Assembly (NCBI GenBank): GCA_004380135.1
Contig: QXCR01000066.1
Location: 94,088-158,087, forward strand
Direction: 5' to 3'
Length of the DNA stretch: 64,000 bases
Source of the DNA: Stemphylium vesicarium
Taxonomy: Eukaryota; Ascomycota; Dothideomycetes; Pleosporales; Pleosporaceae
Both the position numbers and the translations under genes were made by a program. The notes below the pieces were generated by a model, which was not told the origin of the DNA, ran no database searches, and saw only the letters and a program-made list of their open reading frames with translations. Positions 31,553 to 42,233 of this stretch are shown here, piece by piece (positions within the stretch are counted from its first letter, which is position 1; each line of letters opens with the position of its first letter).

Positions 31553-34114
31553 TCAAAAGAAGGAGTGCGCGGCCTGGCTGTCGACGTCAAGCTCGTTGAG
31601 GAACCAGAAGTCGTCAAACATCCACTCAGACGCGTCGCCGAGGTCGAAGGCATCAAGGCGCAACCCAGCGTTGGCAAAGGTCTCCGATGATAGGAGCGTA
31701 GTGGAAAGATCTGGCTGGCCATCGACTTGCTTGGCCGCCAGAGGCGAATCTTCAAGCAGAACCTGGTCCATGTGTAAATATGACAGCACGCTGTGAGCCG
31801 CGGTTGACAAACCTCATTGGCGGTAGCTTCTCTACTGGTATCTCGGAGTGACAGCATCTTGTACAGCAAGCGGGAGACACGATCAATCGCTTGAAGTTTA
31901 ATGGCATCATGTTGTGAAGGTTCGAATTGCAGGTCGACTAGCCCCACTGCTGCACCTAGACGTCACGGATGAGCGTTGCCGAAGAAGGAAGTCTAACATG
32001 AGCACGGCTTACTTAGAACCCAATGCTGCTGGCCTCCACGGCCAGCTAGCAGTACTCTTTCTTCCTGTAGGCTAATTGCTTGATGTAAACAACCATCGAA
32101 AGTCGCTTTAGCGATCTGGGCCATCATAGCGTCTGCGGCCTGGTTAGCTACATACACCAGGGGCGATGGACAGCGTGCCTTGGTTCCGACTGGCGTAATA
32201 AGCGACATGACAAACGAGCAAGGCGGCTCGGTAGTAGTCGCTACGCGAACAGCATAGCGCAAGATTGGACGTTGCCGTCAGAGCCGTATGTAAATTTACA
32301 GTGGCCGCTGCATTCTCGAGTAGAGAAATGATCGCATACCGGCGCTCTGAACTGGTCCCGGGTCTCGTTTCGATCGCGCTCGCGGCATTTAAAATAATGA
32401 TCAACTGTCTCAATTGAAGGTCGAGAAGGGTGCGGGCTTGCAAAGCCCTGGGATGACTCCAGTCCGGTGTACTTTCCAGGCACTTTTGAAGCGCATTGGA
32501 ATACACCAAATTGTCCGCAAAGCTCAAATTCGTCCGCGAACTGTTCGCCAAAGCACAAACTTTTGCCCGCAACTCGAGTGATCGCATCGAAGCAAAGAGG
32601 AACGAAGCGTCGGTGAAGACGATGCTTGGCCGCCACTGCGGGAGGTCGTCCATATCGCGTCGTAAATCTATATCGTCGACATTCTGGGGTGCCGCACAAT
32701 CAGACTCAATACTGGATACGATCGAAGCAGTACCTGCCATCATGTTAGATTGCCCCCTTATCTTTGTCTTGAGTTCATGTCACCTTTGTCTACCGATGCC
32801 TGTAGCTCTATTTCTACCTGTATATTGTTTTGCTGATTAGCATGGGACGTGAAGGGCCTCTCGACGGGATCTACTGACAGATGTTGCCCACAGTCTCCGT
32901 CGCATTTCGCCGTCGAAGACCGAGCATCTATCTCCAAAATGAACCGGGTCTCTGTGCATTCCACATGATATCATGAGGCTGATGTGTGCCCTCACTTCTT
33001 GAAAATAATCTTTCGCTTTGTGTGACGCTGTTGAAAGAGCCAGAAGGCGGAGACATCGGACCTGGAGCGACACAAGGGTCCTATGCTTACTGCTCTGACG
33101 TCTGAGCCAAGCCTCACAAGCTTTGATGTAGCGAACCGCGGTTTTGTGGAGAGTGGAGCCACTGTAGTCATACCGCGGGCTCTCCAGCGCGGAGGTGCAG
33201 ATAGTGCACGCTAGGATGGCAAGCACCAAAGCGTCCATGTCAGTAACGTCAGAATTATCGAGATCCCAGTAGCGCTCGTAGGCTTGTTGGAAACTCGGTA
33301 CGTGTACCACTCTGTATGTCGTTTCGAAGGTGTCGAGATACTTTCGTACGAGACGGTCGGTAGTCGATCGGTCGGGAAGCAAGCTCCTTAAAATTGTAAT
33401 TTTCTGAACACGGCAACGTGATCGCATGGTCCTGGCCCGGTTTTCGACTTCCTGCATGTCTTGAGCTAGCCTTTGGGCAGTCGAGTGGTGGTAGACAGTC
33501 TTCATGAATGCTCGGAGCTCAGGAAACTGCTATAATCAGTCGATCTTTACAGATGAAGTGGATAGTCTAACGAGAGACGTCGGGAGACTCACATAAGCCA
33601 TGATCGATGATGGCGAAGATGGCCCATAATAAAAGCTTCCGTAATGACGCCCCTTCAAGATCCCTTTCAAAATCACAGGGCTCGAATCTTCGATACCAAG
33701 CGGACGGCTTACGCGAGGAGCCTCTAGGTTAGCAGTCCTCTGGGCTAGCAACTGCTGGTGCAGTAAAGCTACCTGTCGCTCGAGATGCCTCACTCGATCC
33801 TCAGCCGTTACGTCTGACTTGGTGAAATCCGAGGCGTTAAACAGCTTAGGAACATCGATGTGGGATCGTGGCTCCTCATCAGTCATTGGTGGGCCCCGCC
33901 GGGCCGAAGGAGTTTTTTGTCTCTTTGCAGAATGCTCGCACAAAGGATCCGAAACAGATATCCGACTCTCGCCCTCGTAAGCGCATGATTCCGCTATGTT
34001 GCCTTTGATGCACCTATTGCACGGCAGCCCCCTATCGCATTTTAGTTTTCTCCGCCGGCAATCGTTGCAAGAAAGTACAGCGCGTTGTCTTCTTTGCTTT
34101 GCAGATTCCTCCAT
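31553..34114 (-). CDS. Zn2Cys6 transcription factor with two apparent frameshifts
   Basis: Exons: 34114-33593, 33526-32879, 32817-32784 (34 nt), 32733-32013 and 31955-31553. The zinc cluster (CNDCRRRKLKC...CNRC......C) is near the N-terminus, a Leu-rich coiled segment (RVRHLERQVALLHQQLLAQ) follows, and the fungal transcription factor domain includes YDYSGSTLHKTAVRYIKACEAWLRRQ and MRRRLWAT. Two places need a 1-bp correction to keep the recognisable protein: a run of four C (minus strand) at 32160-32163, and a run of three T at 31809-31811. Both are in homopolymers, so either sequencing error or early decay is possible. If real, the protein loses its last quarter. It lies head-to-head with another Zn2Cys6 gene. 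Target genes unknown. Confidence 0.75.
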
Positions 34115-34771
34115 GCTGAAAGTGAAAAGTTGGAGAGAGAGATAGGTGAAATTGGGGGAAGGAAGAATATCCGCTGCCTAGGTACCTCGGAGATGGTTGT
34201 CGGAGATCGTCACTTAACGCCGAGAGTGAGTCGGTGCAGATTCGCATAGCGCACGTTTCAGTTAGTAGACGACAAGAGAGACTATTCATGCTCTTCCTGT
34301 AAATCAGCGAAGGCTTCTAGCAGTAGGTAAGCTAGAATGAGGATTTCGTTGCATCTGCATACGGAGGTACGCCGAAATACCCTCATCATATGCTCCTCAT
34401 TCGCGGAAAGCGCGTTTGAGACAACAAGAGCAAGAGTCCCAAGGCGTAGATGCTCTCCCAGTCGCGATATTATAGTAGGCGAGATGGCGCCAAAAATTTC
34501 ATGGATCTGATCTCCGACGGAGCTGATGCAGATTCCTACAGACGGCAGCCTCAACCTTGGTGTTCAGTTCGCAACTAACACCTAATCGAGCACTAGCGTC
34601 TGGGCACACAGCCCAGGGGTCCCGACTTCGCGACAGGATGACTACGCACCCAAATACCTCCGCAGAACTACTCCACCATGTGACGTTCACTTCAAACCCC
34701 ATTCGACTAGCTACAACAGAAGGTTAATATCAGCTGACTTACCGTCGTCCCGCCGACTTCCGCTTCTGGTC
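34115..34771. promoter_or_regulatory. Divergent spacer between two Zn2Cys6 genes
   Basis: These 657 bp separate two divergently transcribed regulator genes and hold both promoters. No gene or conspicuous repeat is seen. Confidence 0.45.
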
Positions 34772-36060
34772 ATGCCACTGCGTAGACCCCACAGCAAGTC
34801 CAAACTAGGCTGTATCCCTTGTAAAAAGAGGCATATCAAGGTAAGTGGAGAGATAATCTAGAATTACGGAAGCTATATACCGGCTGACATGAGAAACAGT
34901 GCGGCGAAGAGACTCCAACATGTCAGAATTGCAATTTCCGACAAGTTTCTTGCGTGTACGGACCGACTACCACAGCTACTCCACGCAGCGCTTCAAAAGC
35001 TCCAAGTTGGGAAGATGTTGGCTCTTCTCGTAGTAAATCATACGAAAGATCACCCCAGCCTCCGACGTCTCAGGCACCAAGCTCAGTACCTCGAGAAGTT
35101 GAGCTGAAACTATTAATCCATTACATGACCAAGACGAGCCACACGTTAGCACAAGACACTGAAGATCTTCCCATATGGACAGAGGTCATTCCTGGAGAAG
35201 CTCTGCATCACAGCTTTATCATGGACGGGCTTTTAGCGACTGCCTCATTGCATTTCGCCTACCAGCACCCCCATTCAAGGCCGCAATACATAGCGCACGC
35301 AATTCATTATCAGAATTCCGGTTTACAGAGATACAACGACGCTTTGGGAGACATCAACGAACACAACTCTTCCGCACTCTTCGCATATTCGGTCATGCTG
35401 AATATGATGGCAATTGCTTTCCCAAATGCAGATCCAAAATCGCCGCCTTCGGCCCACACGGCAGGCATAATCACCATGATTGATCTGGTTCGAGGTATAA
35501 GCCTTGTTAAGTCTAGCGTCATTCCGCTAATCCGCCACAACAATTTTGCGCCTTTCTTTCGGCCAGTACCCACATGTCCCAGACCAGATCACGAAGCAGA
35601 GGCTGCCATGGAAGGTCTTCGTAAACGAGCCGATGGACTCTTGGCCTCTGAATCAGTCGATAATGAGCGTCATGCAGCTTATCATGCTGGAATCAATATC
35701 CTGGAGAACGTTTTCGCATCTACCACAGTGTCAAGCCGTATTGCACCTATCATCGCGTGGCCTGCCCTACTTTGGCCGGAAGAGCACCGTCAACAGCTCA
35801 TGAGGCTTTTCAAGCAGGGCGACGTGATGGCTCAAGCTATATTCATGCACTATGGGGTCTTGTTACTTCATATAAGGCATCGTTGGTGGGGTGAAAATAC
35901 CGGCTTCAGCCTCATCGAAGAGCTTTCAACTAGTGTGCGTGCTGCAGGCCCGACGTGGGCTTCCGAGGCAGATTGGCCAAGGAAAGTTGCTCGGCGTATT
36001 CTCGAGGCAAATCAAGCCGTCGAAAATTCACACAGCAGCTTTTCGGGCAATCCAGGATAA
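34772..36060 (+). CDS. Zn2Cys6 transcription factor, sterol-regulator-like
   Basis: Two exons, 34772-34840 and 34900-36060, giving 409 residues; the 59-bp intron splits the zinc cluster just after HIK, a common intron position in this family. The cluster reads Cys-x2-Cys-x6-Cys...Cys-x2-Cys-x6-Cys (CIPCKKRHIKC, CQNCNFRQVSC) and is very close to the N-terminus. The rest matches the group with a VELKLLIHYMTKTSHTLA region followed by the FIMDGLLATASLHFAY helix, as in Upc2-like proteins and related regulators. It should be nuclear; Upc2 members control sterol uptake, but many relatives regulate other pathways, so the target stays open. No damage is seen. Confidence 0.9.
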
Positions 36061-36473
36061 AGCGATTTTGATACAAAGATGAAACCCACTCGGTACTCAA
36101 CAAGCAAAACATTGGGTGATGTTCTAATTGAAGGATACAGAACCTCTGAGCACAATACACGAAATATAGACAAGACTCATGAGCTGTCATATCAGGCAAA
36201 AGTCAACGTCCACAAGGCAAAATGAGGCAGAAAATTATGTGAATGGCAAAATATCCATGCATTGGAGCTGAAGCCGGACCAGTCACTAGGAAAGGTCATT
36301 CGCGGCTAGCCAAGTATCTAGAAGAGTACAAGCCTGGTCATCACGAACAAGAAAAGAAGCGAATCAAGCATCACGCCGAGAAACAAATATCATCCTATCC
36401 AATCATCAAGATAAAAAACCACCACATCATGAAATGTCAACAACCCAACCCACCCCCCGGCAAACCCGTTCAT
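36061..36473. other. 3' intergenic region, no gene seen
   Basis: It lies between the 3' ends of two convergent genes. Open frames here do not look coding. Confidence 0.4.
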
Positions 36474-37691
36474 CTAAGCAAAGTTGCTACCAGCAGTCTT
36501 GGTAGTGGTAGGTGCAATGCTAACGCCCTTGACCACGATAGACTCGCCACCGTCACTGGTGACCTTGACGTCAACCGTGTCCGCGCCAAAGCCAGCCGGG
36601 TTCTCAAAGTAGTTGTACTCCTTCCTTGTGGTGCTCTTCCACGAGCTGCCGCCATCGGTCGAGACCTCGAGCTTGCTGACGGGCACGTTGGAGTTCATGA
36701 CCTGCATGGAGAACCAGAACTTGCTAGTGCCCTCCTTGTTCTTGAGGACGATGGGGCTGGTGATGCCGCACGAGACAACATCCCAGGATACGTTGATGAC
36801 GCCCTTGGAGGGCTCGGCGAGCTCGGCAAAGGCCTCCGGGTACAGGTCGAGGTGGTTGGGGCCGCAGCCGGGGCATTGGTCGACGACCATGGCCTTGATC
36901 TTGTTGCCGTCGGGACCGGTTACGCTGACGCAGACACCGCAGTTGGCGCCGTCGTCCCAGTTGGAGTCGGATAGCGCGGTGCCGAAGATGCCGCTGGGGA
37001 TCGTGTAGCCGGTGAAGGAGCACATGCCGCCGGAGGTGTTACCACCGTAGAAGGTGGCCTCACCGCGCTTGGAACCCGCGGGGGAGGTAGCAGCCTCTGA
37101 TGCGACTGGGGCGGCTGCAGCGTACGAGGAGGATGCGGCTGGTGCTGCCGACTTGGACGTGGGCTTTGCAGCTGCGCTGGAGGAGGCAGCAGCCTCGTAG
37201 GACTTCGCCGCTTCGCTTTGGGGCACTCCCGAGTAGACGAGCGAGGCGTAGTCTACTTTGGTGGTTGGGAGCACACTCATGGTAGGATAGGTCGCAGCAG
37301 ATGACGACGCAAGGGAGGATACAACAGACGATGCGTCTGGTTTGAACATTGTAGCGGTTGTGGAGTTTCCAAAGTATCCGCCTGAGGGGCGGACGGTCAC
37401 AGTGGTGTACATGTCGAGAGTGCTCGTAGACATTGACTCTTCGGCAGCCTCAGGAGTGGCAGCGGCATTGGGGGTGACAGTGACGTAGACCTTCTCAACG
37501 GTGGTGGTGGTGACGGTGCTTCTTGCGGAGCAGACACCAGGCTTGCTGCTCGTGACGTCTGCAACGTTTGCGGCTGAAGCAGTCTCGTAGATAGTCTCGT
37601 ATGCGGTCGTGGTGACAGTTTGTTGTGTGCAGACGGACTCAGCAACGGCGAGACCCGCAATGGGGAGGAGGGAGAAGATGGTGGACCTCAT
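36474..37691 (-). CDS. Secreted expansin-like protein (double-psi barrel)
   Basis: One exon, 405 residues. A signal peptide (MRSTIFSLLPIAGLAVAES) is followed by ~190 residues rich in Ser, Thr, Ala and Val, likely an O-glycosylated stalk. The C-terminal ~195 residues start GEATFYGGNTSGGMCSFTGY and contain the RlpA-like double-psi beta-barrel with NCGVCVSVTGPDG and VDQCPGCGPNHLDL, then a second domain like the cellulose-binding domain of expansins (GGSSWKSTTRKEYNYFENPAG). Such proteins loosen or bind plant or fungal wall polysaccharide without hydrolysis. It acts outside the cell. The aspartate in the VDQCPGC motif is the conserved polar residue of the barrel. Closest in layout to fungal loosenin/expansin-like proteins. 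Confidence 0.9.
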   Translation of the reverse strand: MRSTIFSLLPIAGLAVAESVCTQQTVTTTAYETIYETASAANVADVTSSKPGVCSARSTVTTTTVEKVYVTVTPNAAATPEAAEESMSTSTLDMYTTVTVRPSGGYFGNSTTATMFKPDASSVVSSLASSSAATYPTMSVLPTTKVDYASLVYSGVPQSEAAKSYEAAASSSAAAKPTSKSAAPAASSSYAAAAPVASEAATSPAGSKRGEATFYGGNTSGGMCSFTGYTIPSGIFGTALSDSNWDDGANCGVCVSVTGPDGNKIKAMVVDQCPGCGPNHLDLYPEAFAELAEPSKGVINVSWDVVSCGITSPIVLKNKEGTSKFWFSMQVMNSNVPVSKLEVSTDGGSSWKSTTRKEYNYFENPAGFGADTVDVKVTSDGGESIVVKGVSIAPTTTKTAGSNFA

Positions 37692-39012
37692 GTTGTCTGA
37701 CTTCTAGTCGACGGATTGCTTTTTGGTAATGAATGTAAGAGATCGTGTCAACGAGTCCGAGTAATGAACGATAGCAGCACAGCGGCTTAAAAAAGAGTGA
37801 CTGAAGTTCGACTTTGCGATGAAGCAGACTAGAAGAATGAATGCTCTCGCAAAGGGCGTCCCCACCAAAGTACATAAACCCTTGGGCTGGGCTTACACCT
37901 CATTTCACTAACGCAGAACAGCGGCAAAGCCACCGGACAAACCCTCATGTGGAGATTTGCTGTCGGAAAGGAATGGAAATAAGCTCATCTCACGGGTGAT
38001 GTTCCGTTGCTCGCCCGCCGAACACTGTGGAGGGTGGGTCGCAAAACCTGCGCATCGCGCACGTTGCGGGTCATCCCCTAGGGCCAAAACATGCTCTGAC
38101 AGGCCGGTGTCTGGGACTGAAAGGTCCTAGAGTTGTTTCAGAACAAAGCTTGTGTAATGCTTGGTATCGTGAGTTGATGGGGTCGTGAGCGATGATGTGC
38201 TGGGATGAAGGATGCGCTAAGCGGAGATCAAACACCAGCGAAATGAAAAGGCGGGAACACAATGAGCGAATTTGAGATTTCTCTGCCGGCAACCGAGTTC
38301 CCAGCATGTAATCCAACAAGCGACGTTCTACAACTTGCAATGACATTTCATTGCGAGCAAGGCATTGACGTAGATGCGTGTAGAACGCTAGGGCCAAGCG
38401 ACTGAATGATGTAAAGTGCACGGTCCGACGGGGGCGTTTCGAGGGAAATACTTTGCAACACTTCACGGCACTTTGTCGGCGCAGTAACACTATCGCATCG
38501 TTACTGCCGAAGAATCTAGAGCCTAGCTATTACACATGATTCCGGACATGGTCTGGTGGATATTTTCAATATAGGTAGTAGGTATCTTCGGCGACAATTT
38601 TGCCGTTTTAGTAGACCGTCAGCCTTGGTACCCAAGCAGCAATTCAATAACCGAGATTGCTGGCCTTGTCTCCTACTGTAGGCCCGATCTTTGAGTGATA
38701 GCTGTGTAAAGATCAAGATACCGGCGGTATTGTAGTGCCACCGCCTATTAAGACGGCGACAATTTCCAGGTCATTTTAAAGTAGCCTTGTCCGCTAACCA
38801 GACGAATGCTGTTCTTCTCATGTCTTGCATTGGTATCATGTTGCTTTGGACGGTATTCCTGACTTGGAATGATGACGGGTAAGGGTATCCGCGGTTGCTC
38901 GGGGATTTTCAAGCGCAGCAGCTATAGAGGCTTGTGTATCCCACTCTTGCATAGTTGTTGAATAACGATTTCCTGGCCGTAGATGATAGAGGTCCGCTCG
39001 TAGTCTCAGGCC
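37692..39012. other. Intergenic, no gene seen
   Basis: The first ~200 bp are the promoter of the expansin-like gene. An open frame at 38071-38490 on the minus strand has no recognisable feature. Nothing else is seen in 1.3 kb. Confidence 0.4.
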
Positions 39013-39885
39013 TCATTCCACAACGATGCAGAAATTGTTCATGCCCGGCCCATCTCTTATCTTTCTCTTCTCGGTCTTCTTATCCGTAGGCTGTTGTGTC
39101 CAAATGAACATGTAGTAACATAACTTAGACGTGTTCTTGCTGTACGTCATGGTGAAGCCGAGGTCGCCCATAATGCGCAAGAGGAGCTGTTTGTCAAGAT
39201 AGCGCGAATTGTCGACACAAGGGAGTGGTAGAACAAAGAACAACGCTGGTAGCGCAGGCGGACTATTTTCTGCTTTTGCCGTATCCTTCCGCAGGAATTC
39301 GGTGATGCGCTTCAGCATCTCCCCTCGCCCAGGGGCATCCGGTACGTAGTTGAGAACAAGCGACAGCGAGATAATGTCGAAACGTTCGTTATCGGTCGCC
39401 GGAAGCGGTCGCTCCATAAAGTCTTGCTTTTCAATGCCCGAACCCTGGCTGTTCAGATCGATTCTTGTCATGCCGACGACGCTGGAATATTTGGAGATTT
39501 CATTTTGTGTTGAAAGAGCCCCGACCTCCAAACACCTGAGTTTGATTCCGCCAGTAACGCTGCGACCTCGCGCTTTCGCGTCTAACACGTGCGATTCCTG
39601 CAGCCATTCGACCAAAACTTTGCTAGAATCGCCACCCCGGTCCTTTGCTTGGCCTTGCTTGCTCGCCGCTTGATACGTCTTGATGCCACCGTTCTCCTCA
39701 ATGGCTCGTGCAATTTCTTCTGCAGACTTTAAGTCCCCCTTCTTTAGGGCTGCCGCATGCTCCTTCTGCAAGCGATGATGGGTGCGAATAATGGTCCTCG
39801 ATCGCTCAGATGTCATGCGCTCTTTCGGTCGACTAGTAGGTGGTCGACCATGCGACAAAGTTTTTTGTCGCTTTTTCACTGCCAT
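39013..39885 (-). CDS. BMT2: 25S rRNA adenine-N1 methyltransferase
   Basis: One exon, 290 residues from the Met at 39885; an open frame continues 48 codons upstream but those residues do not look coding. The basic N-terminus (KKRQKTLSHGRPP) and RSRTIIRTHHRLQKE match the BMT2 family. The methyltransferase core has LRCLEVGALSTQNEIS, DLNSQ and FDIISLSLVLNYVPDAPGRGEMLKR, and the C-terminus ends near NNFCIVVE. The yeast enzyme makes N1-methyladenosine in 25S rRNA in the nucleolus, using S-adenosylmethionine. It shares a 200-bp divergent promoter with the ribosomal protein gene RPL25. Confidence 0.92.
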   Translation of the reverse strand: MAVKKRQKTLSHGRPPTSRPKERMTSERSRTIIRTHHRLQKEHAAALKKGDLKSAEEIARAIEENGGIKTYQAASKQGQAKDRGGDSSKVLVEWLQESHVLDAKARGRSVTGGIKLRCLEVGALSTQNEISKYSSVVGMTRIDLNSQGSGIEKQDFMERPLPATDNERFDIISLSLVLNYVPDAPGRGEMLKRITEFLRKDTAKAENSPPALPALFFVLPLPCVDNSRYLDKQLLLRIMGDLGFTMTYSKNTSKLCYYMFIWTQQPTDKKTEKRKIRDGPGMNNFCIVVE

Positions 39886-40085
39886 TGTATTGTTGGCGCA
39901 GTAAATCACATGGCTGTGGAAAGTATCGGAATGGATCTGTAGATGCCGAGAGCTGGAGATGCAGGATCTAGCACTAGCGCGAATTAACCGAGTTTTCGCA
40001 CTGCCCCGTCCCGGGCCTCGCAAAATCATCCAGAACTTTACTTGCGACTCTCGACACTAACACCAGGACAATCACAACCGCCAAA
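39886..40085. promoter_or_regulatory. Bidirectional promoter BMT2/RPL25
   Basis: Only 200 bp separate the start codons of an rRNA methyltransferase and a ribosomal protein gene transcribed in opposite directions, so the control elements must be shared or overlap. No specific binding site was recognised. Confidence 0.6.
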
Positions 40086-40856
40086 ATGGGACCCAAGGCC
40101 GTATCCAAGAGTATGTTGAAGCCTACGCCGCAGCCGAAAGATCGAGGAAACCGCATGCACACCGCGAAGCAGCGCTGCATCATGGCAGCGCAGCCTTTAT
40201 GAGAGGAACTTCACGGATGCGCCTCGATCAGCGACCCTTTATCTGTATTCATAGCTAACAATATCTGCAGCCCCTACCAAGACTGGCAAGCAGGCCAACG
40301 CTGCTGCCAAAGCGGCCCTCCGCGGCGTAAGCCTCCCTTGATCCTCTTGAGTCGTGTCAGAAACATACCTCTGACGGGCTGTACTTCTCGTGTGACGGGC
40401 ACAATTAACGAGATGACAGTCGTATGCGAACAAGAAGCGCGCGATCAGGAAGAACACCAGCTTTCACCGGTATGCTCTTGAAATTTATTGAAGAGAAAAA
40501 GAATGCCTGCTAACATTCCCTTCAGCCCCAAGACCCTCGAGTTGTCCCGCGCCGGAAAGTACCCTCGCAAGTCGGTCCCCCATGCCCCCCGCATGGACGC
40601 TGAGAAGGTTCTCATCCACCCTCTCAACACCGAGTCTGCCATGAAGAAGATTGAGGAGAACAACACCCTCGTCTTCATCTGCAACGTCAAGGCCAACAAG
40701 CGTCAAATCGGCGCTGCTCTCAAGAAGCAGTACGACGTCAGCTGCGTCAAGATCAACACCCTCATCCGCCCCGACGGCTCAAAGAAGGCTTTCTGCCGTC
40801 TCACCGCCGACGTCGACGCTCTCGACATTGCGGCTACCAAGCTCGCCATCGTTTAA
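40086..40856 (+). CDS. RPL25: 60S ribosomal protein L25 (uL23)
   Basis: Four exons: 40086-40110, 40271-40326, 40420-40469 and 40526-40856, giving 153 residues. Intron 1 is 160 bp, long for this window, as is common near the start of ribosomal protein genes. The basic N-terminal extension (TKTGKQANAAAKAALRG) precedes SFHRPKTLELSRAGKYPRKS and the uL23 core DAEKVLIHPLNTESAMKKIEENNTLVFICNVKANK. The protein binds 25S rRNA at the peptide exit tunnel. The last exon shows the biased, C-ending codon use of highly expressed fungal genes. Identification is secure. Confidence 0.97.
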
Positions 40857-41439
40857 AGAGGTGGTCTTTGTATAAGGAAAGGGCATGGTCATGATAGGGT
40901 CTGGTTATACCCAAAAAGCGATGTGTTATGCATGGCGGGCGTTCATGGGATAAACGTAGTCACGGTGACTCGAATGAATCAAATTCCGACATGGCGCCAA
41001 AACAAACTTGGTCCTGAAACAAGAAATTTACGTAATGCTGTAGTGACTTGTGATGTTGGTGAATTGAGAAGAAGGATATAGTTGTGATTTGCCACTTCCT
41101 GTCGCTCGATTTATCTGGACGCAGTATTGTTGATGGAATTGTGTTCATACATGTTCTTCCTAACAAGCTTTGACATGCATCTCAATTCGGCCATCCATGC
41201 GATATTGTACAGATTCATAATGCAACAACCCCGTCATATCGTACATGCCCCATCCATCCGCCTAATGCTCTCTCCATCTCAAGCTTTCACTTGAATGTTC
41301 GTAGGCAATCCATCACGGCCATGGCCACCCACAGATCCCAGTCTTCCTCTACATCTTCTTCCGCGTCATATATCGCGTCCAACCTCCATCCATCCACGCT
41401 CATCTATCCCATGCTCATACATGTATATATAATATCCCC
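40857..41439. other. 3' intergenic region
   Basis: It lies between the convergent RPL25 and TIM8 genes. No coding region or repeat was noticed. Confidence 0.45.
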
Positions 41440-41861
41440 TTAACCCCTCAGCCTCTCCAACTCCCTCAACACAACAATATTCGCGTCCAAAAACCTATCC
41501 ACACATTGCTTCATGCATGGCTCCTCGTACTTGTCCAATTTACCCGCTTTGACGTTGCCCGCGGGGATGCATTTGCGGAAGCATGTGTCGGTGAGGGAGT
41601 GTATGGCTATTGGGTTATCATGTCAGCTAAATTTCTCTCTTTTCTACGAATCCTTTCAAAAGGCGGGAGGTTTGAGGTGCGAGGTGCTGGGACGGCGGCT
41701 ATTGGGATGGGGATATGGGAAATACGGGCAGGACACGTACAAGATTGGATCCTAGCCTTTTGCCCTTCATTCATGGCGAATTGCTGCAGTTCCTGCTTGT
41801 CGCGGTCGGATAGCTTGGAGAGGTCGGCGCTGCCGAAGCCACTGCCGCCGAAGGAGTCCAT
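41440..41861 (-). CDS. TIM8: Mitochondrial intermembrane chaperone Tim8
   Basis: Two exons, 41861-41741 and 41606-41440, joined across a 134-bp intron (GTACGT..AATAG), giving 95 residues. The second exon carries the twin Cys-x3-Cys motif of the small Tim family (CFRKC and CMKQC, 15 residues apart) with LTDTCF and CVDRFLDANI, which point to Tim8 rather than Tim9, 10 or 13. Tim8 forms a 3:3 hexamer with Tim13 in the intermembrane space and escorts hydrophobic precursors to the inner membrane. No presequence is expected, and none is seen. Confidence 0.94.
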
Positions 41862-42233
41862 CTCTTTCCTCTCGGTGTTTGTTTGGGATATCTGTGTGGT
41901 TTCGCGAGGGGAAGGCGTGTTGCGGCGAATTGGGTTCGGGAAGTGGTGGTGGTGGTTGTCGCGCTAGATGCTGTTTCTGTTGGTTTTAGAATTTCTTTGA
42001 CGTACTTGATGGGGGTTTCTTGCCAGCCGTCGGAGGTTTCTGCGCTTCACGCCGATGGGGGGTGGTGGTTAGTCAGCAAATTGGCGGCGTGCTGTTTGAT
42101 TAGGCAATTGTTGAGTTGGAATTGTGATCTCTAGAATTCGGTAAAGATTTGGGATTATGCTTAGGGGACTTAGTCTTCATTGCAATTCAGAGAGCTTAGT
42201 TTGACAATTCCAAAGGCGAACTGTTGTGATGGA
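41862..42233. other. Promoter region of TIM8, no other gene
   Basis: It separates the TIM8 start from the 3' end of the secreted-protein pseudogene. A short GGTGGTGGTGG run occurs at 41943-41955. Confidence 0.4.
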
